Made by a program: the position numbers and the translations under genes | The notes under the pieces: model-generated | The model's database searches: none | What the model was told of the DNA's origin: nothing | The model's input: the letters and a program-made list of their open reading frames with translations, nothing else | Assembly (NCBI GenBank): GCA_964506685.1 | Contig: CAZDMQ010000008.1 | Span: 7,132 to 71,131, forward strand | DNA from: UBA5336 sp964506685 | GTDB taxonomy: Bacteria > Pseudomonadota > Alphaproteobacteria > Caulobacterales > Hyphomonadaceae | DNA: 64,000 nucleotides | Reading direction: 5' to 3' | Part shown: in pieces, positions 51,938 to 60,470 of the stretch | How the letters are laid out: every line of letters starts with the position of its first letter | Position numbering within the stretch: the stretch's first letter is position 1

Positions 51938-52450
51938 TCAAGACTTATCGTCATCGGCCTTTCCGACAATGTCGTCTTCGAGAACGATATCATCGTCGCC
52001 ATCGATCTCGAAATCATCATCATCGGAATCGAGGATCACATCGTCATCATCGTCATCGACACCCTCGTCCTGGAAGCCGGCCGGGACCTTGCCGGGCTTG
52101 GTGGTGTCGTCCTCATCTTCGTCGGTCGCCCCTTCCAGCACGACTTCATCTGCGTCGTCGCCCAGTTCCTTGGCGACTTCGGTCTCCTCGATGTCCTCAT
52201 CCTCATCGTCGAGCACGACCGCCTTCTCAGCGTCCTCGTTCTCGATTTCCTCGTCGTCCTCGTCCTCCGCTTCGGGCCCGGGCTTGGCAGCCTTCCGCGA
52301 CTCCTTGGTCGGTTTCGGTGCCAGTTCGAAAAAGGACAGGGGATAGGACTTGCCCGTATAGGGCGAGACCACGGGGTCCTTGTTCAGGTCGTAGAAATTC
52401 TTGCCCGTCTCGGGGCACGTCCGTTTTGTACCAAGCTCAGCCTTCGCCAC
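51938..52450 (-). CDS. TIGR02300 (FYDLN acid domain) protein
   Basis: 170 aa. It starts with GTG at 52450, preceded by GGGAGG seven bases upstream. The N-terminal 45 residues are conserved (LGTKRTCPETGKNFYDLNKD, SPYTGKSYPLSFFEL), with a single visible CP pair; the rest is extremely acidic (long Asp/Glu runs such as DDDDDDVILDSDDDDFEIDG) and probably disordered. The family is restricted to alphaproteobacteria and has no known function. It is divergent from aroA and followed by tRNA-Ala. Its Shine-Dalgarno is inside a hairpin. Confidence 0.9.
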   Translation of the reverse strand: MAKAELGTKRTCPETGKNFYDLNKDPVVSPYTGKSYPLSFFELAPKPTKESRKAAKPGPEAEDEDDEEIENEDAEKAVVLDDEDEDIEETEVAKELGDDADEVVLEGATDEDEDDTTKPGKVPAGFQDEGVDDDDDDVILDSDDDDFEIDGDDDIVLEDDIVGKADDDKS

Positions 52451-52456
52451 GTGCGA

Positions 52457-52480
52457 CCTCCCGGAAAGGGCGCCGGGAGG
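52457..52480 (-). promoter_or_regulatory. Hairpin enclosing the Shine-Dalgarno of the TIGR02300 gene
   Basis: CCTCCCGG (52457-52464) and CCGGGAGG (52473-52480) are perfect reverse complements, giving an 8-bp GC-rich stem with an 8-nt loop. On the minus-strand mRNA, the downstream arm contains CGGGAGG, the ribosome binding site of the GTG start at 52450. Translation should therefore need melting or a trans factor. The structure is seen; the regulation is inferred. Confidence 0.5.
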
Positions 52481-52587
52481 GAACTCGAATCCCCTACGGC
52501 GCCAAACGAAGAGCGGCGCTTGCCATAGGGTCTTGCGGCTGTCAAAGCCCAGAAGACCGATTTACGACAAAGCCGGAAGTCTCAGTC

Positions 52588-53916
52588 ATGGTATGGACCT
52601 CCCATCCCGTTCGCAGCCTGCGCGGCAGCGTCCGCGCACCAGGCGACAAGTCCTGCTCGCACCGCGCCTTCATCCTCGCGGCCATGGCCGAGGGACGCTC
52701 GGACTTCACCGGCATGCTGGAAGGTGACGACGTGATGCGCACCGCCCGCGCGGCAGCGGCGCTCGGGGCAGGGATCGAACAGGCCGGACCCGGCTGCTGG
52801 AGCGTGACCGGGCGGGGCAGGTTGGCATCGCCGTCCGAGGCCCTGGACTTCGGCAATTCCGGCACCGGCTCGCGGCTGATGATGGGCGCCGTGGCCGGCT
52901 TTCCGGTGACCGCAACCTTCATCGGCGATGCCAGTCTCAGCAGCCGGCCCATGGGCCGGATCCTCGATCCGCTCATGCAGATGGGGGCAAGCCTGCAAGC
53001 TGCCGAAGGCGGACGGCTTCCGGTTACGCTGACCGGCAGCGAGCGCCTGCAGGCAATCGACTATGCCCCGCCCAAGGCATCGGCGCAGGTCAAATCGGCC
53101 GTCCTGCTTGCTGGCCTGCATGCCGAAGGCACGACCATTGTCCGCGAGGCGCGGGACACCCGCGACCATACCGAACGCATGCTCAGGGCCGCTGGCATCG
53201 AGCTTGACGTGACGCGCCTCGGCCCGGGCGGCGGGCGATCGATCGCGCTGACCGGCGGGCAGCGCCTGGCACCGGTCGAGACTGCCATCCCCGGCGACCC
53301 CTCCTCGGCGGCCTTCCTGATCGCTGCCGGCCTTGTCAGTCCCGATGGCAATGTGCTGGTCGAGGGAGTGATGTCGAACGAGACGCGGTGTGGCCTGTTC
53401 GACCTGCTCGGCGGACGGATGGGGGCGAGCCTGGGGGCCGACGACACGGGCGAGGCGTGCGGCGAACGGATGATCGACCTGCAGGCCGTTTCCGGCGGAC
53501 TGACCGCAACCGATGTGCCCGAAAGACTGGTGCCAGCCATGATCGACGAATTCCCCGTCCTCGCTGTGCTCGCCGCATTTGCCGAGGGGGAGACCCGGGT
53601 CACCGGCGCGGGGGAACTCCGGGTGAAGGAGACCGACCGGATCCGGGCCGTGGTCGATATGCTGGCGATCAATGGTGTCGAGGCAGAGGAGCTGGAGGAC
53701 GGCTTCATCGTCGCCGGTTGTGGTGGACCGCCGCCCGGCGGAGGGTGTGTCGAGACCCGGCATGATCATCGCATCGCCATGAGCGCGCTGGTCATGGGGA
53801 CGGCCACCAGGGCCCCGGTTGCCGTCGACGATGTCTCCATGATCGCCACCAGCTATCCCGGCTTCCTTGCCGACATGACCCGGCTCGGTGCGGACATCAG
53901 GGATGTTCCGGCCTGA
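52588..53916 (+). CDS. aroA: 3-phosphoshikimate 1-carboxyvinyltransferase (EPSP synthase)
   Basis: 442 aa from ATG 52588; the open frame extends much further upstream, through the tRNA region, without coding sense. It catalyses the sixth step of the shikimate pathway. Family signatures are APGDKSCSHRAFILAAMAEG, LDFGNSGTGSRLMMG, SLSSRPMGRILDPL, and GELRVKETDRIRAVV with DHRIAMSALV. The Ala in the FGNSGTG loop region (NSGTGSR) resembles class II enzymes as far as can be judged. Unlike many alphaproteobacteria, cmk and rpsA do not follow. Confidence 0.95.
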   Translation: MVWTSHPVRSLRGSVRAPGDKSCSHRAFILAAMAEGRSDFTGMLEGDDVMRTARAAAALGAGIEQAGPGCWSVTGRGRLASPSEALDFGNSGTGSRLMMGAVAGFPVTATFIGDASLSSRPMGRILDPLMQMGASLQAAEGGRLPVTLTGSERLQAIDYAPPKASAQVKSAVLLAGLHAEGTTIVREARDTRDHTERMLRAAGIELDVTRLGPGGGRSIALTGGQRLAPVETAIPGDPSSAAFLIAAGLVSPDGNVLVEGVMSNETRCGLFDLLGGRMGASLGADDTGEACGERMIDLQAVSGGLTATDVPERLVPAMIDEFPVLAVLAAFAEGETRVTGAGELRVKETDRIRAVVDMLAINGVEAEELEDGFIVAGCGGPPPGGGCVETRHDHRIAMSALVMGTATRAPVAVDDVSMIATSYPGFLADMTRLGADIRDVPA

Positions 53917-54069
53917 TCCGGTGCGGCCCCTCGCATGTGCCGGAACGTGACCGATTCCCCCGCAGGCAAGCAGGCAAACACCCCGGAAACGGCAAATTTG
54001 ACCGATTGGATTCAGCAGGGATAAGCGGCCGCCATTGTACAGGGAAAGCCCCCAAAAGGAGGCTGAGCT

Positions 54070-55371
54070 GTGCGCCATCCCAGGACCTGGCCCCAATGGA
54101 CCGAACACAAGGCCGGTCACGTGGTGATCCCCGCTGCTGTGCTCCTGGTCGCGATCGCTGCCCTGACCGGCGGCCTCTACGACCTGCGAAACCTGCACAT
54201 GCAGCGCCAGCACCTCAAGGCCGCGGCCAATGCCGCCGTGCTCGAAGGCGTCCGAGCGCTCGACTATCCCGAGACTACGCGCGCCCGTGTCGAATTCTCG
54301 GCCATGGCAGAGGTCGCTAGCCGGCTTGGCGAGACCCGTTTCGACACCCGCGCCCAGATCGATTCCCGGCGCAACCGGCTGGAAATCGCCATCGAGGCGC
54401 CGGCCAAGGTCCGCTTCCCCGGTCCCCTCAGCCTGATCCGGACGGTATCTGTCGTCTCAGGCGCGGAGCTCGTCGCCACCGCCGGAAAGCTCTGCATGCT
54501 GGCCCGTCCGGATGCGGCGACCGGTGCGACCGGGTCCATCACCGTCGGAGAAAGGGCCGTGGTCGAGGCAGGCGACTGCGTTCTGCACTCCGACCGGGCG
54601 AGCGGAAAGGCCGTGTCCATGGCCAAAACTGCGCGGGTCTCCGCCCGAGCACTCCACCGGGCAGCCGGAGATGACCATGCTCGCGCGGCAGACGGGCCCG
54701 ATACCAATTCACAGCCCGGCCTGCGCCTTGTTGCACAGCGTGGTGACCCGCTCGCCGACCGGCCTGCGCCCGGCTTCAACCCCCTCGAGTGCGATGCTCG
54801 GGATCTGGTGGTGACCGGTCATGAAACCCTGTCGGAGGGAGTCTACTGCGGCGGTCTCACCATTGACGGGGGCACGGCCGACCTGTTTGCCGGCACATAC
54901 GTCCTGGTCGACGGCCCCCTCCGGATCACGGGCGGTGGACGATTGCGCGGGGAGTTTGTCGGCTTCTATCTCGCCGGCGAGGCGGCTGTTCTCGACATCA
55001 CCGCCGAGTCCGACATGGCACTGACGGCGCCGCGCACGGGCGAGATGGCCGGCCTGATGGTCCGCAGTGCACCGGCTCCCGAAGACGCGGCCGGCCAGCG
55101 GCGAAAGCGTCGACACCGCCTCGCCAGCGAGAATGCCCGCCGACTGTCCGGGACCATCTACCTGCCAGGCGACCGGCTGGATATCGGCTCGGACGGTCCA
55201 ATGGCCGGACAGTCGGACTATACCGTACTGATCGCTGGCGAAATCGTCGTTCCTGACGGCGCGCACCTGACCCTGAATGCCGACCATGACGGTTCGCTGA
55301 GCCCGCTTCCGGGGGAGTTGAGCCGTCCGGTCAACGCCGTTGCCACGCTGGTCGAGCCGCCCCAGGGCTGA
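54070..55371 (+). CDS. TadG-like Flp pilus assembly-related protein
   Basis: 433 aa with GTG start at 54070, set by AAAAGGAGG upstream. The N-terminus has one membrane helix (IPAAVLLVAIAALTGGLYDL) followed by QRQHLKAAANAAVLEG, the TadE/TadG-type pattern seen in minor pseudopilin-like Tad proteins. The large remainder is periplasmic, with beta-rich parts: GVYCGGLTIDGGTADLFAGT, LRITGGGRLRGEFVGFYLAG. No other tad/cpa gene is in the window, so it is an orphan here. The role in pilus assembly is inferred from the N-terminal pattern only. Confidence 0.7.
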   Translation: MRHPRTWPQWTEHKAGHVVIPAAVLLVAIAALTGGLYDLRNLHMQRQHLKAAANAAVLEGVRALDYPETTRARVEFSAMAEVASRLGETRFDTRAQIDSRRNRLEIAIEAPAKVRFPGPLSLIRTVSVVSGAELVATAGKLCMLARPDAATGATGSITVGERAVVEAGDCVLHSDRASGKAVSMAKTARVSARALHRAAGDDHARAADGPDTNSQPGLRLVAQRGDPLADRPAPGFNPLECDARDLVVTGHETLSEGVYCGGLTIDGGTADLFAGTYVLVDGPLRITGGGRLRGEFVGFYLAGEAAVLDITAESDMALTAPRTGEMAGLMVRSAPAPEDAAGQRRKRRHRLASENARRLSGTIYLPGDRLDIGSDGPMAGQSDYTVLIAGEIVVPDGAHLTLNADHDGSLSPLPGELSRPVNAVATLVEPPQG

Positions 55372-55439
55372 CCCCTTGCGGCAATACCTGGCGCGCCGGA
55401 CAGGATGGCCGGCGGCTCGAAGCGAGGCTGGCCTCAGCC

Positions 55440-56384
55440 TCAGCCTTCCTCCGGTTGCCCCTCATCGATGATCTCGTCCGGGCGCAGAATGGTGAGGACG
55501 GCGGCCAGCCGGTCCCGCTCGGCGGTGTTGATCACATGCGCCTCGATTGCTGCCGCACAGCCGTTTTCCACGGCCTGCGCATAAGCGGCCTCGGCACTTC
55601 CCTCCCGGCCGGACTGGTGCCAGCTGCTCAGCTCCATGATCACGGTGTCATGCGGCGGTGTCACACGGTCAACGTCAAACAGCGAATATCCTTCAGCGAT
55701 CCTGACCGTCTCCCCGACAGGATGGCTTGCCCTGTAGGTCTCCACGCAGGCAGCAATTCGGTCCGGTCGCGAGTCATTGGCCAGAGTCAGGGCTGCCAGC
55801 TCCAGCTCCTCGGCATAAAGGAGGGCCCGAATGGCCCGCACGATATCGTCGCTGCCGCAAATGGACCGAATGAAGTCCAGCCGCGACTCCTGATGGTCGA
55901 GGGGCCGTTGGGCAGCGAAATACTGGTCCCAGGTCCCCGACGGATCGATGCAGAAATCGCGCCGGTCGATTCCGCCCCGGGCAAGCAGCGCACCGACCTC
56001 GGGATCGAACCGGTCACCATGGCTGTAGAGCGGGTTCACATAGCTGCGCAGCATGTCGCCCGTGAGTTCGAACCCGGCCGCCTGGAAGAGCGGAATCGCG
56101 ACCGTATCGGCGACTTCCACCGCATTCTGGAATCCGGTGAGATTTGTGAGGTAACCGGCCCGGGCAAGCGCATTGCGCGCCTCGACCGGCGAGAGGTCCT
56201 CGGACACTGTCAGCGCGTCGGGGTTCCCGTCGAGCGAACTGCGCTGCGCCGACGCCGGCATCGCGAGCAGGCCCCAGATACAGAGCAAACCGGCGCAGAG
56301 CGACCGCACGTTGCGGACAAGCGCGGTCAGGCGCCGCAAGCAGGGATCGCCATGATGACCGGCGCGTGGGAAGGGTGCGGTCAT
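55440..56384 (-). CDS. Unknown secreted protein
   Basis: 314 aa from ATG 56384 (a GTG two codons earlier is possible; GAGG is better spaced to the ATG). A rather long N-region precedes the signal core LCAGLLCIWGLLAMPASA. The mature part is mostly helical with conserved-looking Cys (RDFCIDPSG, RSICGSDDI, AACVETYRA, ENGCAAAIE), which might pair. The start of the mature protein, LSPVEARNALARAGYLTNLT, resembles short peptidoglycan- or PASTA-like helices only vaguely. No family recognised. It is convergent to the TadG-like gene. Confidence 0.65.
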   Translation of the reverse strand: MTAPFPRAGHHGDPCLRRLTALVRNVRSLCAGLLCIWGLLAMPASAQRSSLDGNPDALTVSEDLSPVEARNALARAGYLTNLTGFQNAVEVADTVAIPLFQAAGFELTGDMLRSYVNPLYSHGDRFDPEVGALLARGGIDRRDFCIDPSGTWDQYFAAQRPLDHQESRLDFIRSICGSDDIVRAIRALLYAEELELAALTLANDSRPDRIAACVETYRASHPVGETVRIAEGYSLFDVDRVTPPHDTVIMELSSWHQSGREGSAEAAYAQAVENGCAAAIEAHVINTAERDRLAAVLTILRPDEIIDEGQPEEG

Positions 56385-56478
56385 TGCCACGGCCTCATAA
56401 ATGCAGTCTTTCCGCTGTCGCTATCAAGAAACCGGCGCCGGTGACAATGCCATTCCCCACGTGGGCGCCTCTGAAACG

Positions 56479-57459
56479 TCAGGCTGTTTCAAGCCGGAAC
56501 GTCGAGAGCCGGGCGATTGCGGCACTGGCCTCGGCGACAAGATCATCGACGATTGCCTTGACGGGCCTGACCGCACGCACACCCCCCGCAGACTGGCCCA
56601 TGGCAAAGCACGAGGACGCCGCATCGAGCCGGGTTTCGTCCGTGATCCCGCCAATGCCACCGATCACGCCGGTCTGGTGGGAATGGATCGCCATTTGCGG
56701 GAACGGCATGATCTCGTCCGGCCGGCTCTCCCAGTCCTGGACATAGGGATTGGTGCGCACGCGCATCGGCTTGCCTGAATAGCAGCGGGTGCGCGTCGTG
56801 TCGGTATCGCTCGCCTCGACAATGGTCTGCTTGTAGAGACTGGCGGCATGCGCCTCCTCCGAGGCGATGAAGCGGGTGCCCATCCAGACCCCGATGGCGC
56901 CGAGGGCGAGCGCAGCGGCAATGCCGCGGCCGTCATAGATTCCCCCAGCTGCAATCACCGGAATGTCCACCGCTTCGACCGCCTGTGCGACCAGGGGCAG
57001 CGTCCCGACCAGTCCGGTGTGCCCGCCGCCCTCGCCACCCTGCAGGATCACCGCGTCACAGCCGGCCTGCTCGGCCTTGATGGCATGTTTCACCGCGCCG
57101 CCGACGACCATCACCTTCACGCCGGCTGCCTTGAGCTTCGCCATGATCGGCAGCGGCACGCCGAGCCCGGCGACGAAACTGTCGGCACCATTTTCGATGA
57201 TCACGTCAACCGACCGTTCGAGGCTGTCCGGATCGGCCGCCAGCAGGTCGACACCGAAGGGCCGGTCTGTCAGCTTCCTGACCTGCTTCATCTGGCTGTC
57301 GATGAACTCCGGTGAGGTCCCCGCCATGCCGAGCACGCCGTAGCCACCGGCATTGCACATCGCTGCGCACAATTCGGCATAGGACACCCCGCCCATGCCG
57401 GCGAGCATGATGGGATGCCGGATATCGAGCAGGTCACACAGGGGCGTATGCAGGGTCAT
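56479..57459 (-). CDS. NAD(P)H-dependent flavin oxidoreductase, nitronate monooxygenase family
   Basis: 326 aa from ATG 57459. An FMN-binding TIM barrel of the 2-nitropropane dioxygenase/nitronate monooxygenase class: HPIMLAGMGGVSYAELCAAM, DAVILQGGEGGGHTGL, IPVIAAGGIYDGRGIAAALA (phosphate-binding) and GVWMGTRFIASEEA. The His in GGHTG is the catalytic position of nitronate monooxygenases. Related members are enoyl-ACP reductases (FabK-like), so the substrate is uncertain. Confidence 0.88.
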   Translation of the reverse strand: MTLHTPLCDLLDIRHPIMLAGMGGVSYAELCAAMCNAGGYGVLGMAGTSPEFIDSQMKQVRKLTDRPFGVDLLAADPDSLERSVDVIIENGADSFVAGLGVPLPIMAKLKAAGVKVMVVGGAVKHAIKAEQAGCDAVILQGGEGGGHTGLVGTLPLVAQAVEAVDIPVIAAGGIYDGRGIAAALALGAIGVWMGTRFIASEEAHAASLYKQTIVEASDTDTTRTRCYSGKPMRVRTNPYVQDWESRPDEIMPFPQMAIHSHQTGVIGGIGGITDETRLDAASSCFAMGQSAGGVRAVRPVKAIVDDLVAEASAAIARLSTFRLETA

Positions 57460-57811
57460 GGGCGTTGTCCTTCCGCGTTTTTCAGGAATGGATGTCACGC
57501 TTTGCGCAGGGGAAGCCAAGATGTTTCCGGGGGCGGGTATTGGCACCCTCATCGGCGCGCGCCGGAACGGTGGATGGGGACCGCAGCGGCATCCGTTCAA
57601 CACATGGCTGACATCTTTGCGCCCCAATGCTGGGTTAACGCCCTGTTCAAGTGAAAGAATGTCGCTAGTAAGGCGGCGCGGTGCGTCGGACGGGGGGTGG
57701 CTCCGAGGGTCGCACCGGAACGCGTGACCGGGAACGAGTAGCCATTTGAGCGGCGGCGTTCTCATTCACACAACCGATCCATATGGATCCTTCCTTTCAG
57801 GGGAACTGAAC
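57460..57811. other. Intergenic region upstream of the LEA-like lipoprotein
   Basis: No gene is supported in 352 bp. It contains GGAAC-like boxes but none at the right distance from a CGTT for an ECF stress promoter. A 14-bp perfect palindrome GATCCATATGGATC lies at 57776-57789. Confidence 0.4.
57776..57789. promoter_or_regulatory. 14-bp palindrome upstream of the lipoprotein gene
   Basis: GATCCATATGGATC is a perfect palindrome ending 22 bp before the start codon at 57812. It may be an operator or an mRNA hairpin in the leader. No function can be shown from sequence alone. Confidence 0.3.
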
Positions 57812-58204
57812 ATGAAAAACGCTCTCTTTGCGGCCGCTGCCGCTCTCGCTCTGGCCGCCTGCGGTGGCGCAACCGACACATCGACGGAAGAGACGGGCAC
57901 CAACATGATGGATACCGCGCGCGAGCAGGCTGGCGAGACCATGGACGCAGCGGGCGAAGCGCTCGAGGATGCGGGCAACGCGGCTGAAGACATGGCCGGC
58001 GACGCAACCGAAGCGGCCGGCGATGCTATGGACGCGGCGACGGAAACTGCCAACGAAGCCGGTCAGGCGCTCGAGGATGCGGTTTCCGACGTGACCGGTT
58101 CGGGCGATGCCGCAGCCGCCGCTGCAGACGATGCCGCCGCCGCTTCTGAAGAGGCTGCCAACGACGCCGCTGAAGCCGCCGAGGACACCACACCGAACCA
58201 GTAG
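57812..58204 (+). CDS. Ala/Glu-rich LEA-like lipoprotein
   Basis: 130 aa from ATG 57812 (GGGGAACTG upstream). A lipobox signal ALFAAAAALALAAC leads to a low-complexity helix of repeated 7- to 11-residue units such as AGEALEDAGNAAEDMAGDAT. Composition is Ala, Glu, Asp, Thr with few hydrophobics, like LEA or apolipoprotein-type amphipathic helices that protect membranes or proteins under stress. It would sit in the periplasm bound to the outer or inner membrane. Function not proven. Confidence 0.75.
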   Translation: MKNALFAAAAALALAACGGATDTSTEETGTNMMDTAREQAGETMDAAGEALEDAGNAAEDMAGDATEAAGDAMDAATETANEAGQALEDAVSDVTGSGDAAAAAADDAAAASEEAANDAAEAAEDTTPNQ

Positions 58205-58337
58205 CGCCTGGCCAGTTCGCGATGGACACTGACTGGTCGTCCAACTCCATTCAGTCGGCCGCGACCACGACCGGTTGCGGCCGATTTGACATTCGGAAGT
58301 GATGCAACGGTCTGGAGTGAAACGAAAGGCCGGCGCG

Positions 58338-58952
58338 TCAGACCTTCGCCGCCTTCTTCCCGGACTTGCCGGACGCCTTCGACTTGCCGTCCTTCTTGTC
58401 TTTCTTCTTGCGCTGTTTCTTGTCCTTCGCCTTTGGCGTGTCCGCAGCCTTGGACTTTGATTTGGCCTTGGCCTTCTCTTCGCTGTTCGCCGTCGTGGCC
58501 TCCTCTCCCGCGCCGGTCAGCTTTGCGAGGGTTTCGACAAAGGCGCTGCGCCGCGACTTTGGCAGCGCTGCGAGCAGGGCGAGATCTGCATCCTGTACGG
58601 CCGGTGCAGCGATGTCGAGCGCCATGCGCCCCGCGTCCGTCAGGCTGACCGCCTTGGCGCGGGCATCGGTTGCCGACTGTTCGCGCACGATCAGGCCCGC
58701 CTCCTCCATGCGCTGGACCATGTCGGCGAGGGTCGACCGGTCGATCCCCGTGGCGCCGACGAGCAGGGACTGGCTTGCGCCTTCCGCCTCGGAGATGGCA
58801 GCAAGCACGGAGAATTGCCGAAGCGTGACACCGGCGGCCTTCAGCGCGGCGGCGGACTTGATCGACGCCACCTGCTGTGCCCGGTGTAAGAGATGACTGG
58901 GTGACGCATTCAGTGAGAATGGTTCCATGTCCGGCTTGTTCGTCTCTGCCAT
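58338..58952 (-). CDS. MarR-family regulator with lysine-rich C-terminal tail
   Basis: 204 aa from ATG 58952, with AGGGG upstream. The winged helix covers about residues 15-145: VTLRQFSVLAAISEAEGASQ, GIDRSTLADMVQRMEEAGLI (recognition helix) and ATDARAKAVSLTDAG (wing). From about residue 150 a long basic tail rich in Lys and Ala follows (KAKAKSKSKAADTPKAK ... KKQRKKKDKKDGKSKASGK), similar to histone H1-like tails, which would bind DNA without specificity. MarR proteins are usually 140-160 aa, so the tail is an addition. It is divergent from the Nudix gene. Confidence 0.88.
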   Translation of the reverse strand: MAETNKPDMEPFSLNASPSHLLHRAQQVASIKSAAALKAAGVTLRQFSVLAAISEAEGASQSLLVGATGIDRSTLADMVQRMEEAGLIVREQSATDARAKAVSLTDAGRMALDIAAPAVQDADLALLAALPKSRRSAFVETLAKLTGAGEEATTANSEEKAKAKSKSKAADTPKAKDKKQRKKKDKKDGKSKASGKSGKKAAKV

Positions 58953-58990
58953 GTTCACCCCTGCCCGCCTTCAAGTATAGTACCAGAAAA

Positions 58991-59015
58991 GGAACCCGTC
59001 GCCCTCGTCTGTGTT
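58991..59015 (+). promoter_or_regulatory. Candidate EcfG-type stress promoter for the Nudix gene
   Basis: GGAAC at 58991-58995 is followed after 16 bases by TGTT (59012-59015). The alphaproteobacterial general stress sigma factor recognises GGAAC-N16/17-CGTT, so one base differs. Transcription would begin about 50 bases before the Nudix start. The overlap with an inverted repeat TGTTAGG (59012-59018) / CCTAACA (59048-59054) is noted. Confidence 0.3.
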
Positions 59016-59072
59016 AGGTCCTGCCGTAGGCGGATCAACTCCTTTCTCCTAACAAGAGTACATGAAAAAACG

Positions 59073-59612
59073 ATGACAGATTACCTTGCGCCAGAATTCA
59101 GGGACATCATTCCTGATGGAGACGATCGTCTCCGACGTGTTTGCAGTCATTGCCATTTCATTGACTACCAGAATCCGAAGATCGTTGCCGGCTCCGTCGT
59201 CACCGCCACGGACGGACGGATCCTGCTGTGCCGGCGGGCTATTGAACCGCGAAAGGGCTTCTGGACCCTGCCGGCCGGGTTCATGGAGACCGGCGAGAGC
59301 GTCGCGGCTGCGGCCGCCCGTGAGGCGCGGGAGGAAGCCTGCGCGGAGATCGAGATCGAGGGCATTCTCGCCGTCTATGACGTGCCGCGCATATCGCAGG
59401 TCCAGATGATGTTCCGTGCCGCGCTCCGTTCCGACATCGCCGCGGGACCGGAAAGCGAGGAGGTGGGGCTGTATGACTGGTCGGACATTCCCTGGTCAGA
59501 ACTCGCTTTCCCCACGGTGGTCTGGGCGCTGACGCACCATGCCGAGAGCCGCGGAAAACCGCTCGGCGTGCCCTTCCGCAACCCGCCGGGTACGGAGGGG
59601 CTTACAGAATAG
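59073..59612 (+). CDS. Nudix hydrolase with N-terminal zinc ribbon
   Basis: 179 aa. The N-terminal zinc ribbon has CSHCHFI but only this Cys pair. The Nudix box is complete: GFMETGESVAAAAAREAREE with the GX5EX7REUXEE pattern, within a domain that starts VAGSVVTATDGRILLCRRA. Such proteins hydrolyse nucleoside diphosphates linked to another moiety; this subgroup resembles NADH pyrophosphatase-like or ADP-ribose hydrolases. The ribosome site is weak. It is convergent to yciB. Confidence 0.87.
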   Translation: MTDYLAPEFRDIIPDGDDRLRRVCSHCHFIDYQNPKIVAGSVVTATDGRILLCRRAIEPRKGFWTLPAGFMETGESVAAAAAREAREEACAEIEIEGILAVYDVPRISQVQMMFRAALRSDIAAGPESEEVGLYDWSDIPWSELAFPTVVWALTHHAESRGKPLGVPFRNPPGTEGLTE

Positions 59613-59671
59613 GCCCAGGGACGAAGCGCACCATGTGATGCAGGTCTCCACGATTCGGCAACGACCGCGGC

Positions 59672-60409
59672 TCAGGCCCGCGCCATGTCCTCGTCGGTCT
59701 TGCCGAGCCATTTCAGCGTGTAGGGCACGTTCAGGGCGCCGAAGATGAAGGTGATCACCATGTTGCCGAGTTTCCAGTTCGCCCAGACGCCCTGCGCGTC
59801 CTTCTCGCCGAACCGGAGGCCGCCGACGCTGTAGGGCTCGCAGGGAGCGATCTGCACACCGAAGATCGGCAGGCATTGTTCGGCCACGGGGGCATAGGTC
59901 CGCCAGAGATATTCGTTCCAGAACGCCATGGCGATGAAGAACAGCCCCCAGCGGATCGACAGGACCGCCCAGGCCCGGGTCGGCAGGTCGAACACGGATT
60001 TGAACATCGCCCGCCAGATATTCTGCCCAAACAGCAAGGGCACGAAGATCAGGCCAGCAAGGAAGAGCTGCTGCACGGTCACCTTCACATACAGGAAGGT
60101 CTCGTTCTGGGCGACGATGCCCAGCGTGCCGAATACGCCGACGATCAGGGACGAGACGATCAGGAAGAGCGGGATCGGCTGACGATTGAGCAGTTTCTGG
60201 CCAATGATGCCGACGGTCAGCGCAATGAGGACTCCGGTCGCCCAGAAGAGGGCCGTCTTGCCGCTGACAAGGCCTTCTGCCGGGGCGAGGATCCTCAGGC
60301 CGTTATAGGCAAGGACAAAGCCCATCACGGGGGCAAGGTCGCCCCAGATCTGGTTGGCCTTGTCGGCGGCGGTGCCAAGATCGCTGTTCGAAGGCGGTTT
60401 GTCGCTCAT
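59672..60409 (-). CDS. YciB/IspZ family inner membrane septation protein
   Basis: 245 aa from ATG 60409. Five or six membrane helices and family text: VMGFVLAYNGLRI, TVGIIGQKLLNRQPIPLFLI, FGQNIWRAMF and AFWNEYLWRTY, with NWKLGN near the end. The family spans the inner membrane and takes part in cell-envelope maintenance and septation. The N-terminal extension of 15 residues upstream of 60409 has no resemblance to the family. Confidence 0.9.
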   Translation of the reverse strand: MSDKPPSNSDLGTAADKANQIWGDLAPVMGFVLAYNGLRILAPAEGLVSGKTALFWATGVLIALTVGIIGQKLLNRQPIPLFLIVSSLIVGVFGTLGIVAQNETFLYVKVTVQQLFLAGLIFVPLLFGQNIWRAMFKSVFDLPTRAWAVLSIRWGLFFIAMAFWNEYLWRTYAPVAEQCLPIFGVQIAPCEPYSVGGLRFGEKDAQGVWANWKLGNMVITFIFGALNVPYTLKWLGKTDEDMARA

Positions 60410-60470
60410 GCAGGTCCTACGTTTCGGAGCCCGCCCCGGATCGGGGCCGGGCACGGGGCGTCTGTGTCAT

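Noticed and set aside
57731..57763. EcfG promoter GGAAC ... CGTT before the LEA-like gene
   Set aside because: The distance between boxes is 21 bases rather than 16-17.
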